The notes under the pieces are model-generated. The model made no database searches. It was not told where the DNA came from and saw only the letters and a program-made list of their open reading frames with translations. Below are positions 1-10,950 of a stretch of 64,000 nucleotides of DNA, piece by piece. The position numbers were made by a program, and so were the translations under genes. The stretch is from Petaurus breviceps papuanus (taxonomy: Eukaryota > Chordata > Mammalia > Diprotodontia > Petauridae), in contig JAMXIF010000002.1 of NCBI GenBank assembly GCA_028583685.1, positions 63,286,191 to 63,350,190 on the forward strand. The letters run 5' to 3'. The stretch's first letter is position 1. Every line of letters starts with the position of its first letter.

Positions 1-169
1 TTGACTAAAATATTGAGACATGCCAATTGCCAAAGGCTGCATAGTCAGCATATGCAAGAAGCTGGCCTTGAACCTACATTTCCCCTATTTGGAAATCATG
101 TCTCTCTCCATTCCACTACTTTATGGAGATGCCAGACTAATATTCCTTTTTTTTTTTTTTAATGAGTAT

Positions 170-450
170 CGCCCAGCTAAGTGGTACAGTGGATGGGTTC
201 CACTGCTTCCAGGATGGGCCAGGAATCAAGAAGTCCTGAGTTCAAACTGGACTTCAGACACTTATTATTTGTATTATCTTCAGAAAGTTAACTTCTGTTT
301 GCCTCAATTTCTTCAACTGTAAAATCAGGATAATAATAGTACCTACCTCCCAGGATTAGTGTGACATTTAAAAGAGATAACATTTGCAGAGCACTTAGCA
401 CAGTGCCTGGCACATAGTTAGTGCTAAATAAATGTTAACAATTGTCATGT
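170..450 (+). repeat. MIR-type CORE-SINE, near full length
   Basis: The copy opens with a tRNA-like head ('cagctaagtggtacagtgga'), continues through 'gagttcaaactggact' and 'cagacacttatt', and ends in the MIR/L2-type tail 'agcacttagcacagtgcc' followed by 'aataaatgtt'. The order and tail are those of MIR-class SINEs. It is moderately diverged. A T run lies just upstream at about 147-160. Confidence 0.8.
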
Positions 451-1000
451 GGAAGGTTATAATCAGGGGTGTACTGGAACTAGCTCATTAAAGTTGATTT
501 TTCAATCTAAGCATTTACAAATCAGTAATCAGCAAATGCTACAAATCAAGGCTTGATTGATTGTTTTGTTGATGGTCTAGACTTATGAAACGATGGAAGA
601 AATATTAAAATTCAGTTTAAACTTAAAAGTATGGCCTGTGTATATTTCTTTTTTTCACAGAAAGCCAGTTGTTTAAAATTTGACTAGCACATTATGGGTA
701 ATAATGTAATAGAAGAGACAATTATGCACAAATAATCATAATTTGGAAATAAGTGAGTTTGAGTAACTCCTGGGCTGTCCAAAGGGAATATCTAATGAGA
801 AGGGTACTCTAGGTTTTATGATGTGATTTTGTAGACAAGAAATTAAGGAATTTTCATATGGCCACATAACTACCAAATGTCAGTCAAGAACTGAACTCAT
901 TAAATCCCAACTCCAACTGCTGTAGTCTCTCCATTATATCCTGTTGTCTTCTCTGTTGTGTCCTTGATATACAATATATGCCTGGCCAGGGCTACCAAAT
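451..1000. other. No gene seen; possible old MIR at 808-945
   Basis: AT-rich sequence without a supported coding region. At about 808-945 the pattern 'gacaagaaattaaggaa', then a 'ggccacataacta' box and a 'tgtagtctctccatta' end is consistent with a decayed MIR read on the minus strand. The rest I cannot assign. Confidence 0.4.
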
Positions 1001-1015
1001 AGCAACAGATTTCAC

Positions 1016-1600
1016 TGTAAAAAATCAATAAAACATCGAAAGTCATAATATACAAGAGGCATCAACTTTTTGCTATATTTGAACCTCCTTCCTTTAATGG
1101 TAATGGGAATTTGAAGATCTTTCATGCTCCTTAATAAGCCTAAGGGAATTTGAAAGCCTCCCCTGCTTTGAAAATATACTTTGCCCCCTAATAGGCTGAA
1201 TGTAGTCACATGAAGCCTGTGGTGGGAGGAGTTTGCTGAAGGGTGGATCAGAGCCCAGAGAAAGTTGGAAGTCAGAGCAGATAGATGGTGGGAGACAGAG
1301 AGGATGCTCAGGCAAGGAGACAGGTAAGCTTGTAAGTAAATGTGGATATTTTCCAACTAGGCTTGTCTTGGTTTGTGGGAAGACTAATGGGTGGTGTGGT
1401 TCTCTGCTACATTGTGGTGCATTAACTTCTACGTTGCTATGATGGACTCAGTTTTCTGGTGTTGGGACTTGGTTTTCTGGTATCTGAATAAATGTTTTGC
1501 TTCTGTCTTCAATATGGTGAGTCTGTAATATTTTGTGATTAACACCATGCAGTTATATTTATAGTGATCATAGGTGCTGTAAATATTGCATTGGTGCTAC
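1016..1600 (+). mobile_element. Possible solo LTR, unclassified
   Basis: A moderately GC-richer block with a run of purines (about 1220-1320) is followed by 'gaataaatgttttgcttctg' near 1485-1505, which looks like a polyadenylation signal near an LTR end. I could not define matching ends or a target-site duplication. An unrelated unique sequence is equally possible. If it is an LTR it is a fossil with no internal region. Confidence 0.25.
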
Positions 1601-1849
1601 ACTCCCAAATAAATTTTACTTCATATTAATATTAGTTGTATCCATGCATTTTTGAATCCTAGAAATGAATTTCAGTGTGTTCATGAAAAATGAAGGAAAA
1701 GCTTGAGTAAAATGTTGTTAACTCTACTTTCACCACATAAAACTTCCCTGAATACATTATAACCTCTAAAAAGGATTATACAGAAAAGATTTTCAGACTC
1801 TAGGATTGCTCATGCTCTCTTCTTACCCTGAGTCAGATATCTTAAACTG

Positions 1850-1884
1850 GATGTAAAATAGTATTAATAATTATAATTTTATAA

Positions 1885-1924
<40 letters not shown>

Positions 1925-2130
1925 ATTTAAACATTTGATTTTAAAACTGAATTCCAGATTCATTCCCTAATTCCTTTGCCACCCACCCTTACTGGGAAGA
2001 TAAGCGGTTCAGTATAGGTTGTACATGTGTGGCTAATGCAAAACATTAACATAGTAGATATATTGTAAAAGATTGATTATATTTCCCTCCCTCCGATCAC
2101 ACCTCCCACTTGTACTATCCTATACTTTAT
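1850..2130 (-). repeat. Duplicated piece of HAL1 3' UTR
   Basis: This segment repeats the sequence at about 2366-2600: 'gaattccagattcattccct', the 'gggaagataag' box, 'ggttgtacatgtgtggctaa', 'gcaaaaca.taacatagtaga' and 'tatttccctccctcc' come in the same order and orientation. It abuts the 3' end of HAL1 copy 1, so that copy carries two tandem versions of part of its 3' UTR. Confidence 0.85.
1885..1924. repeat. (TA)n(GT)n microsatellite
   Basis: About 8 TA units followed directly by about 12 GT units, inside the duplicated HAL1 3' UTR piece. The matching spot in the other HAL1 copies also holds a TA-rich tract. Confidence 0.95.
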
Positions 2131-4923
2131 TTTCAAATGCTTTATTAAGTTCTGAATAACATCATTCATTTCCACAAGATTTTTAGTTACAAAATTTCTC
2201 CCTATTTTTCCCCTACCCACTGCCCTAAAATAGCAGTCCCACAGGATATCCCCTCCTCCAATCTGCTCTCTCCCATATTTTCTCCCATACCCCTTTCAAC
2301 TTTTCCAGTAGGGCATGGTGAATCTCTATGCCTCAGTGCCTGTATATCTTAGTTCCCAATTACATGTAAAATAGTATTCATAATAATTATATATATATAT
2401 ATGTATATACTTAAATATTTGATTTTAAAACTGAATTCCAGATTCATTCCCTAACTCCCTTGTCACCCACACTTGCTGGGAAGATAAGTAGTTCGGGATA
2501 GGTTGTACATGTGTGGCTAATGCAAAACAATAACATAGTAGATACGTTGTAAAAGACTGACTATATTTCCCTCCCTCCTATCCCACCTCCCACCTGCTCT
2601 ATTCTCTACTTTGATCCCAACCCTTTTCAAAAGTGCTTCCAACTTTCCTCTCCCTGCCCCAGCCTTCCTTCTCTCATCCCCTTCTCTCCTACTCTCCTGT
2701 AGGGTGAGATATCCTATTTAGTGTGTATTTCATTCCCTCCCCCAGCCAAATTTAATTGGAATAAGGTAGACCCATTCCTTTTTTGCCTTTGTATTCTTCC
2801 CCTCCATTGTAGCCATTTTCCCTTGCCTCTTCTATATGAGATGGTTTACTCCATTCTATCTCTCCCCATCTCCTCTCATTATATTCCTCTCTCACCTCTT
2901 AATTTCACCATTTAAGTATCATCCCTTCCTGTTAAATTGTGCCCTCTATCTATGTATTCCTGTAAACATATATACACACATGCACATATGTATCAGTATG
3001 GCCATATACCCTCATATATATAGACATTTATATATATATTCCCTTCAACTACTGAGAAAAGTTAAATAAGTCACAATGCTTGTTTTTCCATGTAGGAATG
3101 TTAATAGTTCAATTTTGATAAGTTTCTTATGATTTCTTTTCCCTGTTTATCTTCTCATGCTTCTCTTGCTTCTTGTATCTGAATGTCAAATTTTCTATTC
3201 AACTCTGGGTTTTTCATCAAGAATGCTTGAAAGTCCTCTCTTCCATTGAATGACCTTAGTTTCCCCTGACACATGATACTCAGTTTTGGTGGGTAGGTGA
3301 TTCTTGGTTTTAATCCCAGCTCCTTTGACCTCCAGAATATCATATTACAAGCCCTTCTATCCCTCAGTGTAAAAGCTGCCAGATCCTGGGTTATCCTGAT
3401 TGTGTTTCTGCAATATTCAATTTGTTTCTTCCTGGCTGCTTGTAATATTCTCTCCTTAATATGGGAATTCAAGAACCTGGCTATAATATTCCAAGGAGTT
3501 TTCTTTTTGGGATATTTTTTTCAGGAGGTGATTAGTGGATTCTTTCAACCTCCATTTTGCCCCCTGGTTCTAAAACATCAGAGCAGTTTTCTTTGAGAAC
3601 TTCCTGGAGGATGATTTCTAGGTTTTTACTTTGATCATGGCTTTCAGGTAGTCCAATAATTTGTAATTTATCTCTCCTGGATCTATTTTCCAGGTCAGTG
3701 GTTTTTCCCATGAGACATTTCACATTGCCTTCTATTCTTTCATTTGTTTGGATCTGTTTAACAGCATCTTGATTTCTCACAAAGTAATTAGCTTCCATTT
3801 GCTCCAATCTAATTCTGAAGCAATGATACTCCTCAGTGAGCTTTTGAGATTTTTTTTCCATCTGGCAAATTTGGCTTTTTAAGGCATTCTTCTCCTCATT
3901 GCCCTTTTGAGCCTCCTTTGCCATTTGAGTTTAATTTTCCTCAGTCAGGCTGTTGACTCTCATTTCATTATTTTCTTGCATTGTTCTCATTTCCCTTCCC
4001 AATTTTTCCTCCACTTCTCTTATCTTCTTCTTAAGGTCCTCTATGGCCTGTAACCAGCTTATATTTTCCTTTGAAGGTTTTGGTGCAGGAGTTCTGACTT
4101 CACTGTCTTCCTCCTGTTTCATGCTTTGCTCCTTTTTGTCCCCAAAATAGGATTCTAATGTTGGAATCTTCTATCTGCTTTGTTTCCTGTGCCTGGTCAT
4201 GTTTCCCCTCAGTCACTTGACCCCTGAGCTTTTTGCCACAGTAGGACTCTGCCACCAAACAAGGGAGCTTTCGTCCCAAACACTGGGATTTTCTCAGCTG
4301 CCAGAGGTATTAGATGGGTGTTCTCTCTGAGGATTCCACATGCTCTGGCAAGCTGGATACAAGCCCCAGGACCTCTGCCTTACACTGCAATCCAGATCCT
4401 ATCAGGTTAAAGCAAGAGCGATTACTCCTAAGACTGGTCGCTTTGTCCCCTGCATTCTGCAGGCCAGGAGCTGAAGCTGCCTTGTGATGCTGGCTGGCTG
4501 TGTCAGCATCTCAGCAGTTTCTCTCCCCAAGGGCAAAAGCCAACATACTCCCTCTTACTAGGTCCCAAAGTCCAGGCTGCGCTGCCCTCTCACTTTGTCG
4601 TTCATATCTCTGTGTTCATAATTCTGGAAATGGCCACAGCTGCTGCTGATCTGGAGTCCCTCCTGCTGGCAGCTGATCAGGCACACCCTTGTGCTAAAAC
4701 CTCCGCCTCATGACAGTCCTGCATTCAGCTCCCAGAGTGCTTTGCTGGCCAATTCCTGCCGGCCTGCTAGGCTGTACTCAGCAGGAGGTTAGCTTCTCTG
4801 TGTCATTTTGTGGGTTCTGCAGCTCCAAAGTTTGTTCAGAGTTCCCTTTTTACATTGATTGGGGAAGGTGGAAGCCAGAGCCGCTTGGTGGTCCTGCTTC
4901 TACTCCGCCATCTTGACTCCGCC
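2131..4923 (-). mobile_element. HAL1-like retrotransposon, copy 1
   Basis: Read on the minus strand: 5' end 'ggcggagtcaagatggcgga' near 4923, a 5' UTR of about 0.72 kb, an ORF1 region (3155-4200) and about 1.0 kb of 3' UTR ending near 2131 in an A-rich tail. No ORF2 (endonuclease or reverse transcriptase) lies between ORF1 and the tail. The structure matches half-L1 elements, which depend on another L1 for movement. I found no clear target-site duplication, perhaps because of the tandem duplication at the 3' side. Confidence 0.85.
3155..4200 (-). pseudogene. L1 ORF1-type gene of HAL1 copy 1, broken
   Basis: An RNA-binding ORF1 protein of L1 type, expected to be a trimeric chaperone that coats element RNA. 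The start codon is at 4198-4200 and the stop at 3155-3157. In order: an acidic Lys/Glu-rich coiled coil ('LKKKIREVEEKLGREM', then 'QMEKKSQKLTEEYHCF'), an RRM-like segment with 'LQIIGLPESHDQS', and a C-terminal domain with 'ITQDLAAFTLRDRR' and 'PRITYPPKLSI'. These match the L1 ORF1 pattern ('LIGVPES', 'L.A.TLQARR', 'ISYPAKLS'). The frame is split into at least three open pieces (3931-4122, 3532-3924, 3155-3472), so it is a pseudogene of about 348 codons. Confidence 0.85.
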
Positions 4924-4969
4924 AATTGTTAATCTTAATACCCTCTTTTTATAGGTAAATTATCTGTAG

Positions 4970-5315
4970 TTATAAAGGAATGACATAATGTTTGACAAGA
5001 TAACCAAAACTTCTGGAAGCCTGGCCATCTATATCCCAAGCCTGTATTTCCAAATGAAAGTAATAGTTCACAAGACAAAAATGACAATAATAGTTTATAC
5101 TTCCATAACTCTTTAAGTTTACAAGGTGATTTATAGACTGTGATTGAATCTTTCTAATTTGTAATGACAAATGTTATTACCTTCATTTTAAAGGTGAGTT
5201 ATTGAGGAAACTGAGGAACTTGCCTAAGATCACAGAGCTTGTACTTAGCAAGCCCCCAAATTAAACTCAAGCCTTCTGACTTCATGGCCAGTGCTCTCCT
5301 ACCTCTTTATCAAAA
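4970..5315 (-). repeat. MIR-type SINE
   Basis: Minus-strand MIR signature: 'ctttaagtttacaaggtgat', then 'aggaaactgaggaacttgcc', 'agatcacagagcttgtactt' and 'ccttctgacttcatggccag'. The 4970-5060 end is less certain. Confidence 0.7.
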
Positions 5316-5319
5316 TCTT

Positions 5320-5560
5320 AAGCATCTTTTAGCGCCTCACTCAAGTCCCACCTTCTCTAGGAAATCTCCTCTAACTACTCTGGTCTAACACCACAGACCA
5401 TCCCACTGCGTTTGGACTCTTTCTCTTTTCTGAGCACCCCTTGTTTCAATATCTATTTTGGTACTCAAGGATGTATTGCTGTGACACAGCATGACCCTGG
5501 AAGGGTAAGACCTTCTTTCAGATTCACTATCAAGTATCAACAAATTTAACAGAGGTTAAC
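5320..5560 (+). repeat. L2-type LINE fragment
   Basis: 'cctcactcaagtcccacctt' followed by 'aggaaatctcctctaactac' is the conserved stretch of the 3' part of L2 (the 'aagcctcccctgac' region). It is strongly diverged. Confidence 0.5.
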
Positions 5561-5594
5561 AATTCAGAAAATTCATGCAATTTTCGTTAAAATT

Positions 5595-5720
5595 GCTGTT
5601 TAGTAATTAATCAACACATATTTATTAAGGACCTACTTTGTGCAAAACAGTGTCCTAAGGCTAGAGGAAATATAAATAAAAGTAAGAAATGGACTTGGTT
5701 CTAAGGTTTCAGTTCAATAT
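5595..5720 (-). repeat. L2-type LINE 3' end
   Basis: 'tatttattaaggacctactt' and 'tgtgcaaaacagtgtcctaa' are the reverse complement of the L2/MIR shared end. They are followed by the usual minus-strand L2 continuation. Between about 5740 and 5790 there is an AAT/AAC-rich simple tract. Confidence 0.55.
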
Positions 5721-6039
5721 TAGAAACAAGAACTTTCTAATAATAATAACAACAATAATAACAAACAACAATAATTATTATAATTTGGAACCACTTGAGT
5801 TGATATACTATCATACAATTTGAGTGACGGGTGTGAAGCTTTTAAGGAAGATCAGAGTTGGGGGCAAATATTAAAATCATTTGGGTGTAGATTATCATTG
5901 AAATTTAGGCAGTGGATGGTATTCCCAAAGAAGAAAGTAGAGAGTGAGAAAGCTGGGCATACGTTAGTTCCATTCAAATCAAAATGAACATTCCTGTTAT
6001 TTAAATGCTTAGATTTTAAGGTAACTTATTACTAGATAT

Positions 6040-6470
6040 GTGGCAGCTAAGTGGCACAGAAGATAGAGTGCTGGGCCTGGAGTTAGAAAGACAAGTTCAA
6101 ATCTAGCCTTAGATGTTTACTAGCTGTGTGCTCCTGGGTAAGTCACTTAACTCTATTTGCCTCAATTTTCCTATCTTTAAAATGAACTGGAGAAAGAAAT
6201 AGCAAACCTCTCCAGTATTTTTGTCAAGAAAACCCCAAATTGGCACTGCTGGGTGGCACAGTGAATAGAGCACCAGCCCTGGAGTCAGGAGGACCTGAGT
6301 TCAAATCCATCGTCAGACACTTAATACTTAATAGCTGTGTGACCTTGGGCAAGTCACTTAATCTCAACTGCCCTGCCTTCCCCCCTCCAAAAAAGCGAAA
6401 AAAAAAAAGGAAAGCCCAAATGGAGTTATGATGAGTTGGACATGAATGAAACAACTGAACAGCAAAGAAG
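6040..6470 (+). repeat. Long tRNA-SINE (MAR1-type), split by another SINE
   Basis: The copy starts at 'gtggcagctaagtggcacag', passes 'tagaaagacaagttcaaatc' and 'ctgggtaagtcacttaactc', and reaches 'tgtcaagaaaaccccaaat' at about 6240. It resumes at about 6412 with 'cccaaatggagttatgatga' and 'gttggacatgaatgaaac'. The interruption is the SINE at 6241-6411. Confidence 0.85.
6241..6411 (+). repeat. Short tRNA-SINE inserted in a MAR1-type SINE
   Basis: 'tgctgggtggcacagtgaat' through 'ggagtcaggaggacctgagt', 'gaccttgggcaagtcactta' and an A-rich tail ('aaaaaaaaaaagg'). The tail is followed by 'aaagcccaaatgg', which repeats 'aaaaccccaaat' on the left side. That gives a target-site duplication of about 10-12 bp with small differences. 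This SINE is younger than the one it sits in. Confidence 0.8.
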
Positions 6471-6479
6471 TTGATATAA

Positions 6480-6695
6480 TAGAACATGACAATAAGAATA
6501 ATTTAATAATTCATAATAATTTAATATTCTATATGCATTCTCTCATCTGATTTTCATATGAACCCTCTGAATATCTCTTTTTACAGATGAGATTTGCCCA
6601 TAGTGAAAGGTCTGTTGAATATTAGAGTCAGGATCAAATCAGATTGTTCCTTACATCTAGTCCAGTGCTTTTTATCCTATAATACTGCCTCTCAA
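6480..6695 (-). repeat. MIR-type SINE, decayed
   Basis: Minus-strand pattern 'gcattctctcatctgatttt', 'tttacagatgagatttgccc' and 'ccagtgctttttatcctata' ending in 'actgcctctc'. Confidence 0.6.
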
Positions 6696-6749
6696 AATAA
6701 ATTCATTTTTCATAGTTCAGATATAGAGTTCCTGTCTTGAAAAGTATAA

Positions 6750-6960
6750 TCAACATGATATAGTAGACAGAAATCCAGGAAGACTTAAGTCCATGTGCTA
6801 CCTCTGACAAGTATTGGCCTAGTGACCCTGGTAAAGTCACCTAACCTGGCAATGCTCTAAGCAACCATAAAGCCTAATTTCTGCAGTTGTTCATCTTTGT
6901 TGGCAGATGGAGTCTCTTTGCTAGTGAACTCCCTATATTCCTGAAATTATAAGAAGTCCT
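6750..6960 (+). repeat. SINE of THER1/MIR3-like type
   Basis: 'catgatatagtagacagaaa', 'ggaagacttaagtccatgtg', 'ctacctctgacaagtattgg' and, at its end, 'gaactccctatattcctgaa'. Related copies in this window (40360-40585 and 48750-48960) show parts of the same layout. The family name is from memory. Confidence 0.6.
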
Positions 6961-8170
6961 CAATTAAAACCACACATTACACAATTTTAAAATACCAGTT
7001 TCAATGGTGATGTATTTTTAATTTTATTTGTATTTTTTTCATTGTTTAGACATGAGAAAGACATAAAAACTTAAATTTAAAAACCTAAATTTCCATTAGG
7101 TCAGTATAGCAATGATTACTTGGTACTGCCTTGAAGACTTCCTTATATTTCCTTCCACCCATTGGTAGCACTCTCATCTTTCACAAATTGCCTTGAGTTT
7201 ACTTATCTGTGTAGAGTGGTCACTAAACTCTTAAAAAGCAATGGATAGTTCTGTTTTTATTATTGAATCACTCTTGCCTAGCACAGAACCCTGCAGAAAG
7301 CAGGCAATAATCTGAACTGATCTGAAGAAAGGGAGGGAGGGGAAAATTGTCTAAGAGGGTAACTTTCTAGAACGAATCTTTTTTTAAACAAACAACGTTA
7401 TTCCAAAGTGATGAAGAACTTGCAAAAAAAAAAAAAACCTTAACTGGACTGATAAACTTATTTGTATTTATTTGTATTTGACTTATTTGTATTTATTAAT
7501 GGACTCAGGGGAGAGGAAAACAAAGAGGAAAGAAAGCCTGAGACATCACTTCACTCATTCACTGAAGTTCAGACAACAACTCTGTCTTTCATTACAATGT
7601 TGGCATCTTTGTTGGATTATACAGATTCTAGACTCAAATTTTTAAAGGGCCTATCAAGATAAACAAGGGACTGACTTTCAAAAACCTTTTCTACTGACAG
7701 TTGCTAGCAAGCCCAGACAGATTAGGGTCAGCATCATCCAAGCAAAGGCTGTTCATGCATTATTTCAGTCTGTCGGAAATACCCGAAAACTCATGAGGGG
7801 AACACAGCCTCTCCAAACATGAACAAAAGAAACACTTGGAAAGTTCACACAAAGATTCAGATAAGCATCTGACCATCTGGGTTCCCTAACCAGCCAAACA
7901 TCTAAAGTTCCTGAGGTGCATCCATCCATGCTTATTATATGTAAACATTAATGGATTAAAGGGACATGCTAATAAGGGGCTATAAGAAATACGCTAGCAT
8001 TCATTGCCATTCATAATGACCAAGGCAATGTTTCTAGGCTCTAGGTCTACTGTGTACATGTTATTAAAGACTGATCCATTAAGGTTTGATCCAGAAAACT
8101 GGAAAACTGATGTCCATCTTTCCTATGTCAGAAATATAGATTAGGCTGAGCACTGTGTGTTTCACTTTTG
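6961..8170. other. No gene seen; single-copy sequence
   Basis: I recognise no repeat here except A runs near 7380-7440. The block at about 7640-8040 has a richer, non-repetitive base order and no sustained open frame. It is a candidate non-coding element. Confidence 0.4.
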
Positions 8171-8415
8171 GGCAGCTAAGTGCTTCAGTGGACAGAGTGT
8201 CAAGCCTGACGTCAGAAAGATCTGACTTCAAATCTGACCTCAGACACTTATGTGTGACCCTGGGCAAGTCACTTAACTGTGTTTGCCTCGGTTTCCTCAT
8301 CTGTAAAACGAACTGGAGAAAGAAATGGCAAAGCACTTTAGTAGCTTTGCCAAGAAAAAAAAAACAACAAATGTGGTCTCAAAGAGTTGGACACAACTGA
8401 AATGACAGTACAACA
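8171..8415 (+). repeat. MAR1-type tRNA-SINE
   Basis: 'gggcagctaagtgcttcagt', 'cctcagacacttatgtgtga', 'ccctgggcaagtcacttaac', 'tcggtttcctcatctgtaaa' and the tail 'tcaaagagttggacacaact'. It is nearly complete. Confidence 0.9.
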
Positions 8416-8511
8416 AAAATGTATCATAGTGTGGATGTTTACATCCTCATTCAAAGCTTTCTTTGCATACAAAAACGTGGAAGAAAGAAACAAAGAAGCA
8501 AGAAAGAGAAA

Positions 8512-8568
8512 GGGGGAAGGGAAGGGAAGGGAAGGGAAGGGAAGGGAAGGGAAGGGAAGGGAAGGGAA
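8512..8568. repeat. (AAGGG)n microsatellite
   Basis: About eleven tandem GGGAA units flanked by purine-rich sequence on both sides (about 8480-8610). The Lys/Arg/Glu/Gly-rich and Pro/Ser/Phe-rich open frames here are translations of this tract, not genes. Confidence 0.97.
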
Positions 8569-8769
8569 AAAGAGCCAAAAGGAGAGAGGGAGGGAGGAAA
8601 AAGGAGACATAGAAGAGGTAAAGTAAGTTCCAATATCATTAGCACTATTAAATCACAGTTACAAATGATGTCCCCATGGTCGTATACCTGGCTTTTTGGG
8701 GGCACTCTGAAATTACCTAAATATAACTTCAAAGACAATTTTACTTTTCAGGTAGCCATGTCAGAATAT

Positions 8770-9417
8770 TAAGTAGGGACCTAAAGTTTCCTTAAGCAAA
8801 GAGGACAGAGAGAAAGTCTGGCCTAGAGCCTGCTTGTACATGAAGGAATGCTACCATGTAGAGGCAGAGCCTTCCTCTAGAAGAGGTTGCTAATTCATCT
8901 AAGGGGGGCTTTCATTGTCACACAGAAGGAAAATGAGATTTGCTTTTTCTTTCTCATTCCTTCAGACATGATCCCACACTTGACATCTATGATCTCCTAT
9001 GTTTTAATTTTCATAAGCTTCTCAGCTCCAGCAGAAATGTTAATCCCTTAAAAATAAAAAGGGGAAAAATAAAAGAAAAAAATTTTCTTGGTTCTTCCCA
9101 GTAGTGTGCCAGGTACTAAATATATTGCTGAACAGAAACTTTCAAAAATCCTTATTCCATGGCCTGCCTTAGGCTCACTGGTGAGACCTTTGCCCTTCAT
9201 ATCAATACTTCTAAGAGGGGGAAAAGGTAAGAAAAGGAGGGGAAAGGTAAGGGGCTGGTGGCAGGGGGGACAGGAGGGTAAAGTGCAGATCATGAATTAC
9301 GATGCATAATAGATCATGAATAACTCTTAAAGCTTATACAGTACCTTTTCCTCACAGTTAGACCATAATAACCATGTGAGTTAGGTACTTCAAAATATGA
9401 CAATCTCTGTTTACCAG
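8770..9417. other. No gene seen
   Basis: Single-copy sequence with purine-rich stretches (about 9050-9085 and 9210-9285). No repeat family or coding region recognised. Confidence 0.4.
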
Positions 9418-9690
9418 ACGGGCAGCTAAGTGGTTCAGTGGATAGAATGCCAGGCCTGGAGTCAGGAGGACCCATATCCCTGAGTTCAAATCCTGCCTCA
9501 GACACTTATTCGCTGCATGACCCTGGGCAAATTATTTAACTCTGTTTGCCTCAGTTTCTTCATATGTTATATGAGCTACAGCAGGAAATTGGAAACCAAT
9601 CCATTATCTTTTCCAAGAAAACCCCAAATGGGACCATGAAGAGTTGGACATGGCTGAAAATTACTAAAGAAAAACAATAATATTTACCAC
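9418..9690 (+). repeat. MAR1-type tRNA-SINE
   Basis: 'gggcagctaagtggttcagt', 'ccaggcctggagtcaggagg', a duplicated-looking 'ccatatccctgagttcaaat', and the tail 'catgaagagttggacatggc'. It ends in an A-rich 'aaagaaaaacaa'. Confidence 0.9.
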
Positions 9691-9965
9691 AAGGGGGAAA
9701 TGAGGTACAGAAGGACTTAGATTTGACCAGTCACAAAACTAGTATCTGGGATTCAATCTCATATTTCTTCTGACCAAGTGCATCTTTCTATTCACTCAAA
9801 GGCACCAATGAGCTAGACATTTAGTATAACGTTAAAGTAAGAAGGAATCTTAGTGCCACCCCTTATTATTTGGAAATCTAATGCAGAGTTGATGACTTGC
9901 TCAAAGTCACTTAGCTCTAGTAATAGAAATAAAGCTAGAATTTGCTCCTCCCTTCCCCCCTCCTG
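9691..9965 (-). repeat. One or two decayed MIR-type SINEs
   Basis: 'gggaaatgaggtacagaagg' with 'tctgggattcaatctcatat' (9691-9800), then 'gaaggaatcttagtgccacc' with 'gatgacttgctcaaagtcac' (9835-9960). These are the minus-strand MIR body and follow the same order twice. Confidence 0.5.
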
Positions 9966-10004
9966 TCACTGTAGTGACAAATCTAAGAAGGGTACATTAT
10001 CATA

Positions 10005-10190
10005 ATGGTTCTTGGATTGGAAGTTAAGAAAATATGGGTTCAGATCCCAATTTTGCTTTCTACAAGATGTATGACCTCAATCTAGTCATTTAATTTGGTT
10101 ACTGAGCCCCTTCATCTGTAAATTGAGGTATTTGGAGCAGTTCATGTCTAAGGTTCCTTCCAGCTTAAAATCTATGATTCGGCAATGTTT
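10005..10190 (+). repeat. THER1/MIR-type SINE
   Basis: 'ggttcttggattggaagtta', 'gggttcagatcccaattttg', 'ccccttcatctgtaaattga' and the end 'ggttccttccagcttaaaat' with 'ctatgattc'. This is the usual 3' half of this SINE class. Confidence 0.65.
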
Positions 10191-10842
10191 TCTTTTGACA
10201 AAGAAAGAGGAAACTGTATAGGAATATAAGGTCATAATGAAAAAAAATTGAAGGTTTTTGCCTTCAAAGAAAAGGAGTTAGAATAGGAGGTGGTCCACTG
10301 TTAGACATAGGTAGAGTAGGCAGCTGCATACATGGTATGATTACAAGGACCCTGGAAAAGGCTACTCTATCACCACATAACTCACTACCTTCATCTCTCC
10401 TAGTCTCTTTACTGCTACAGGCAAAGGCAATGAAGACAGCTGTTCAAATTCAAATGTTATGGGGGAGGAATAAGGCATGAAGCTGTCATCAGTTTGGAAC
10501 ACCTTAACTGCAATTAGTTTCTTTGATTAGTTTCAGACCTCCTAGCAGATCCCTGGGGGAATAAGTCTCCATTGTACTAAGGAAGGAGGGCCAGGGGAAA
10601 GTTGGCAATGCATGACATTGACTTCTTGGGTGGGCTATCTCAGGGAAGTGTCTAAGAAACCAGGGGGCAAAACCTCATGCCTTGGGTCAGTAAGGAAGAA
10701 AAGCCCAAAGGAGAAAGAGATAAAATGGTGTCAGACATTTTCCTATTTTTATTTTTCCAAAGACTGACACTGGTCACTTTGTTTCTTGGTTATTTGCTTA
10801 CTTTCTTCTTTGTAAGAACTAGTGCAGATGACTGACTTAGCT
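10191..10842. other. No gene seen
   Basis: Single-copy sequence; no repeat or coding region recognised. Confidence 0.4.
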
Positions 10843-10846
10843 AATT

Positions 10847-10890
<44 letters not shown>

Positions 10891-10901
10891 TNNNNNNNNN
10901 N

Positions 10902-10950
<49 letters not shown>

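Noticed and set aside
8512-8568. CRISPR-like array
   Set aside because: Units of five bases without spacers; a simple microsatellite.
8338-8772. Open frames across the GGGAA tract
   Set aside because: Simple-repeat translations extended by chance into a SINE and flanking sequence.
170-9690. tRNA genes at the SINE heads
   Set aside because: The tRNA-like boxes are followed by SINE bodies and tails and do not form a complete cloverleaf.
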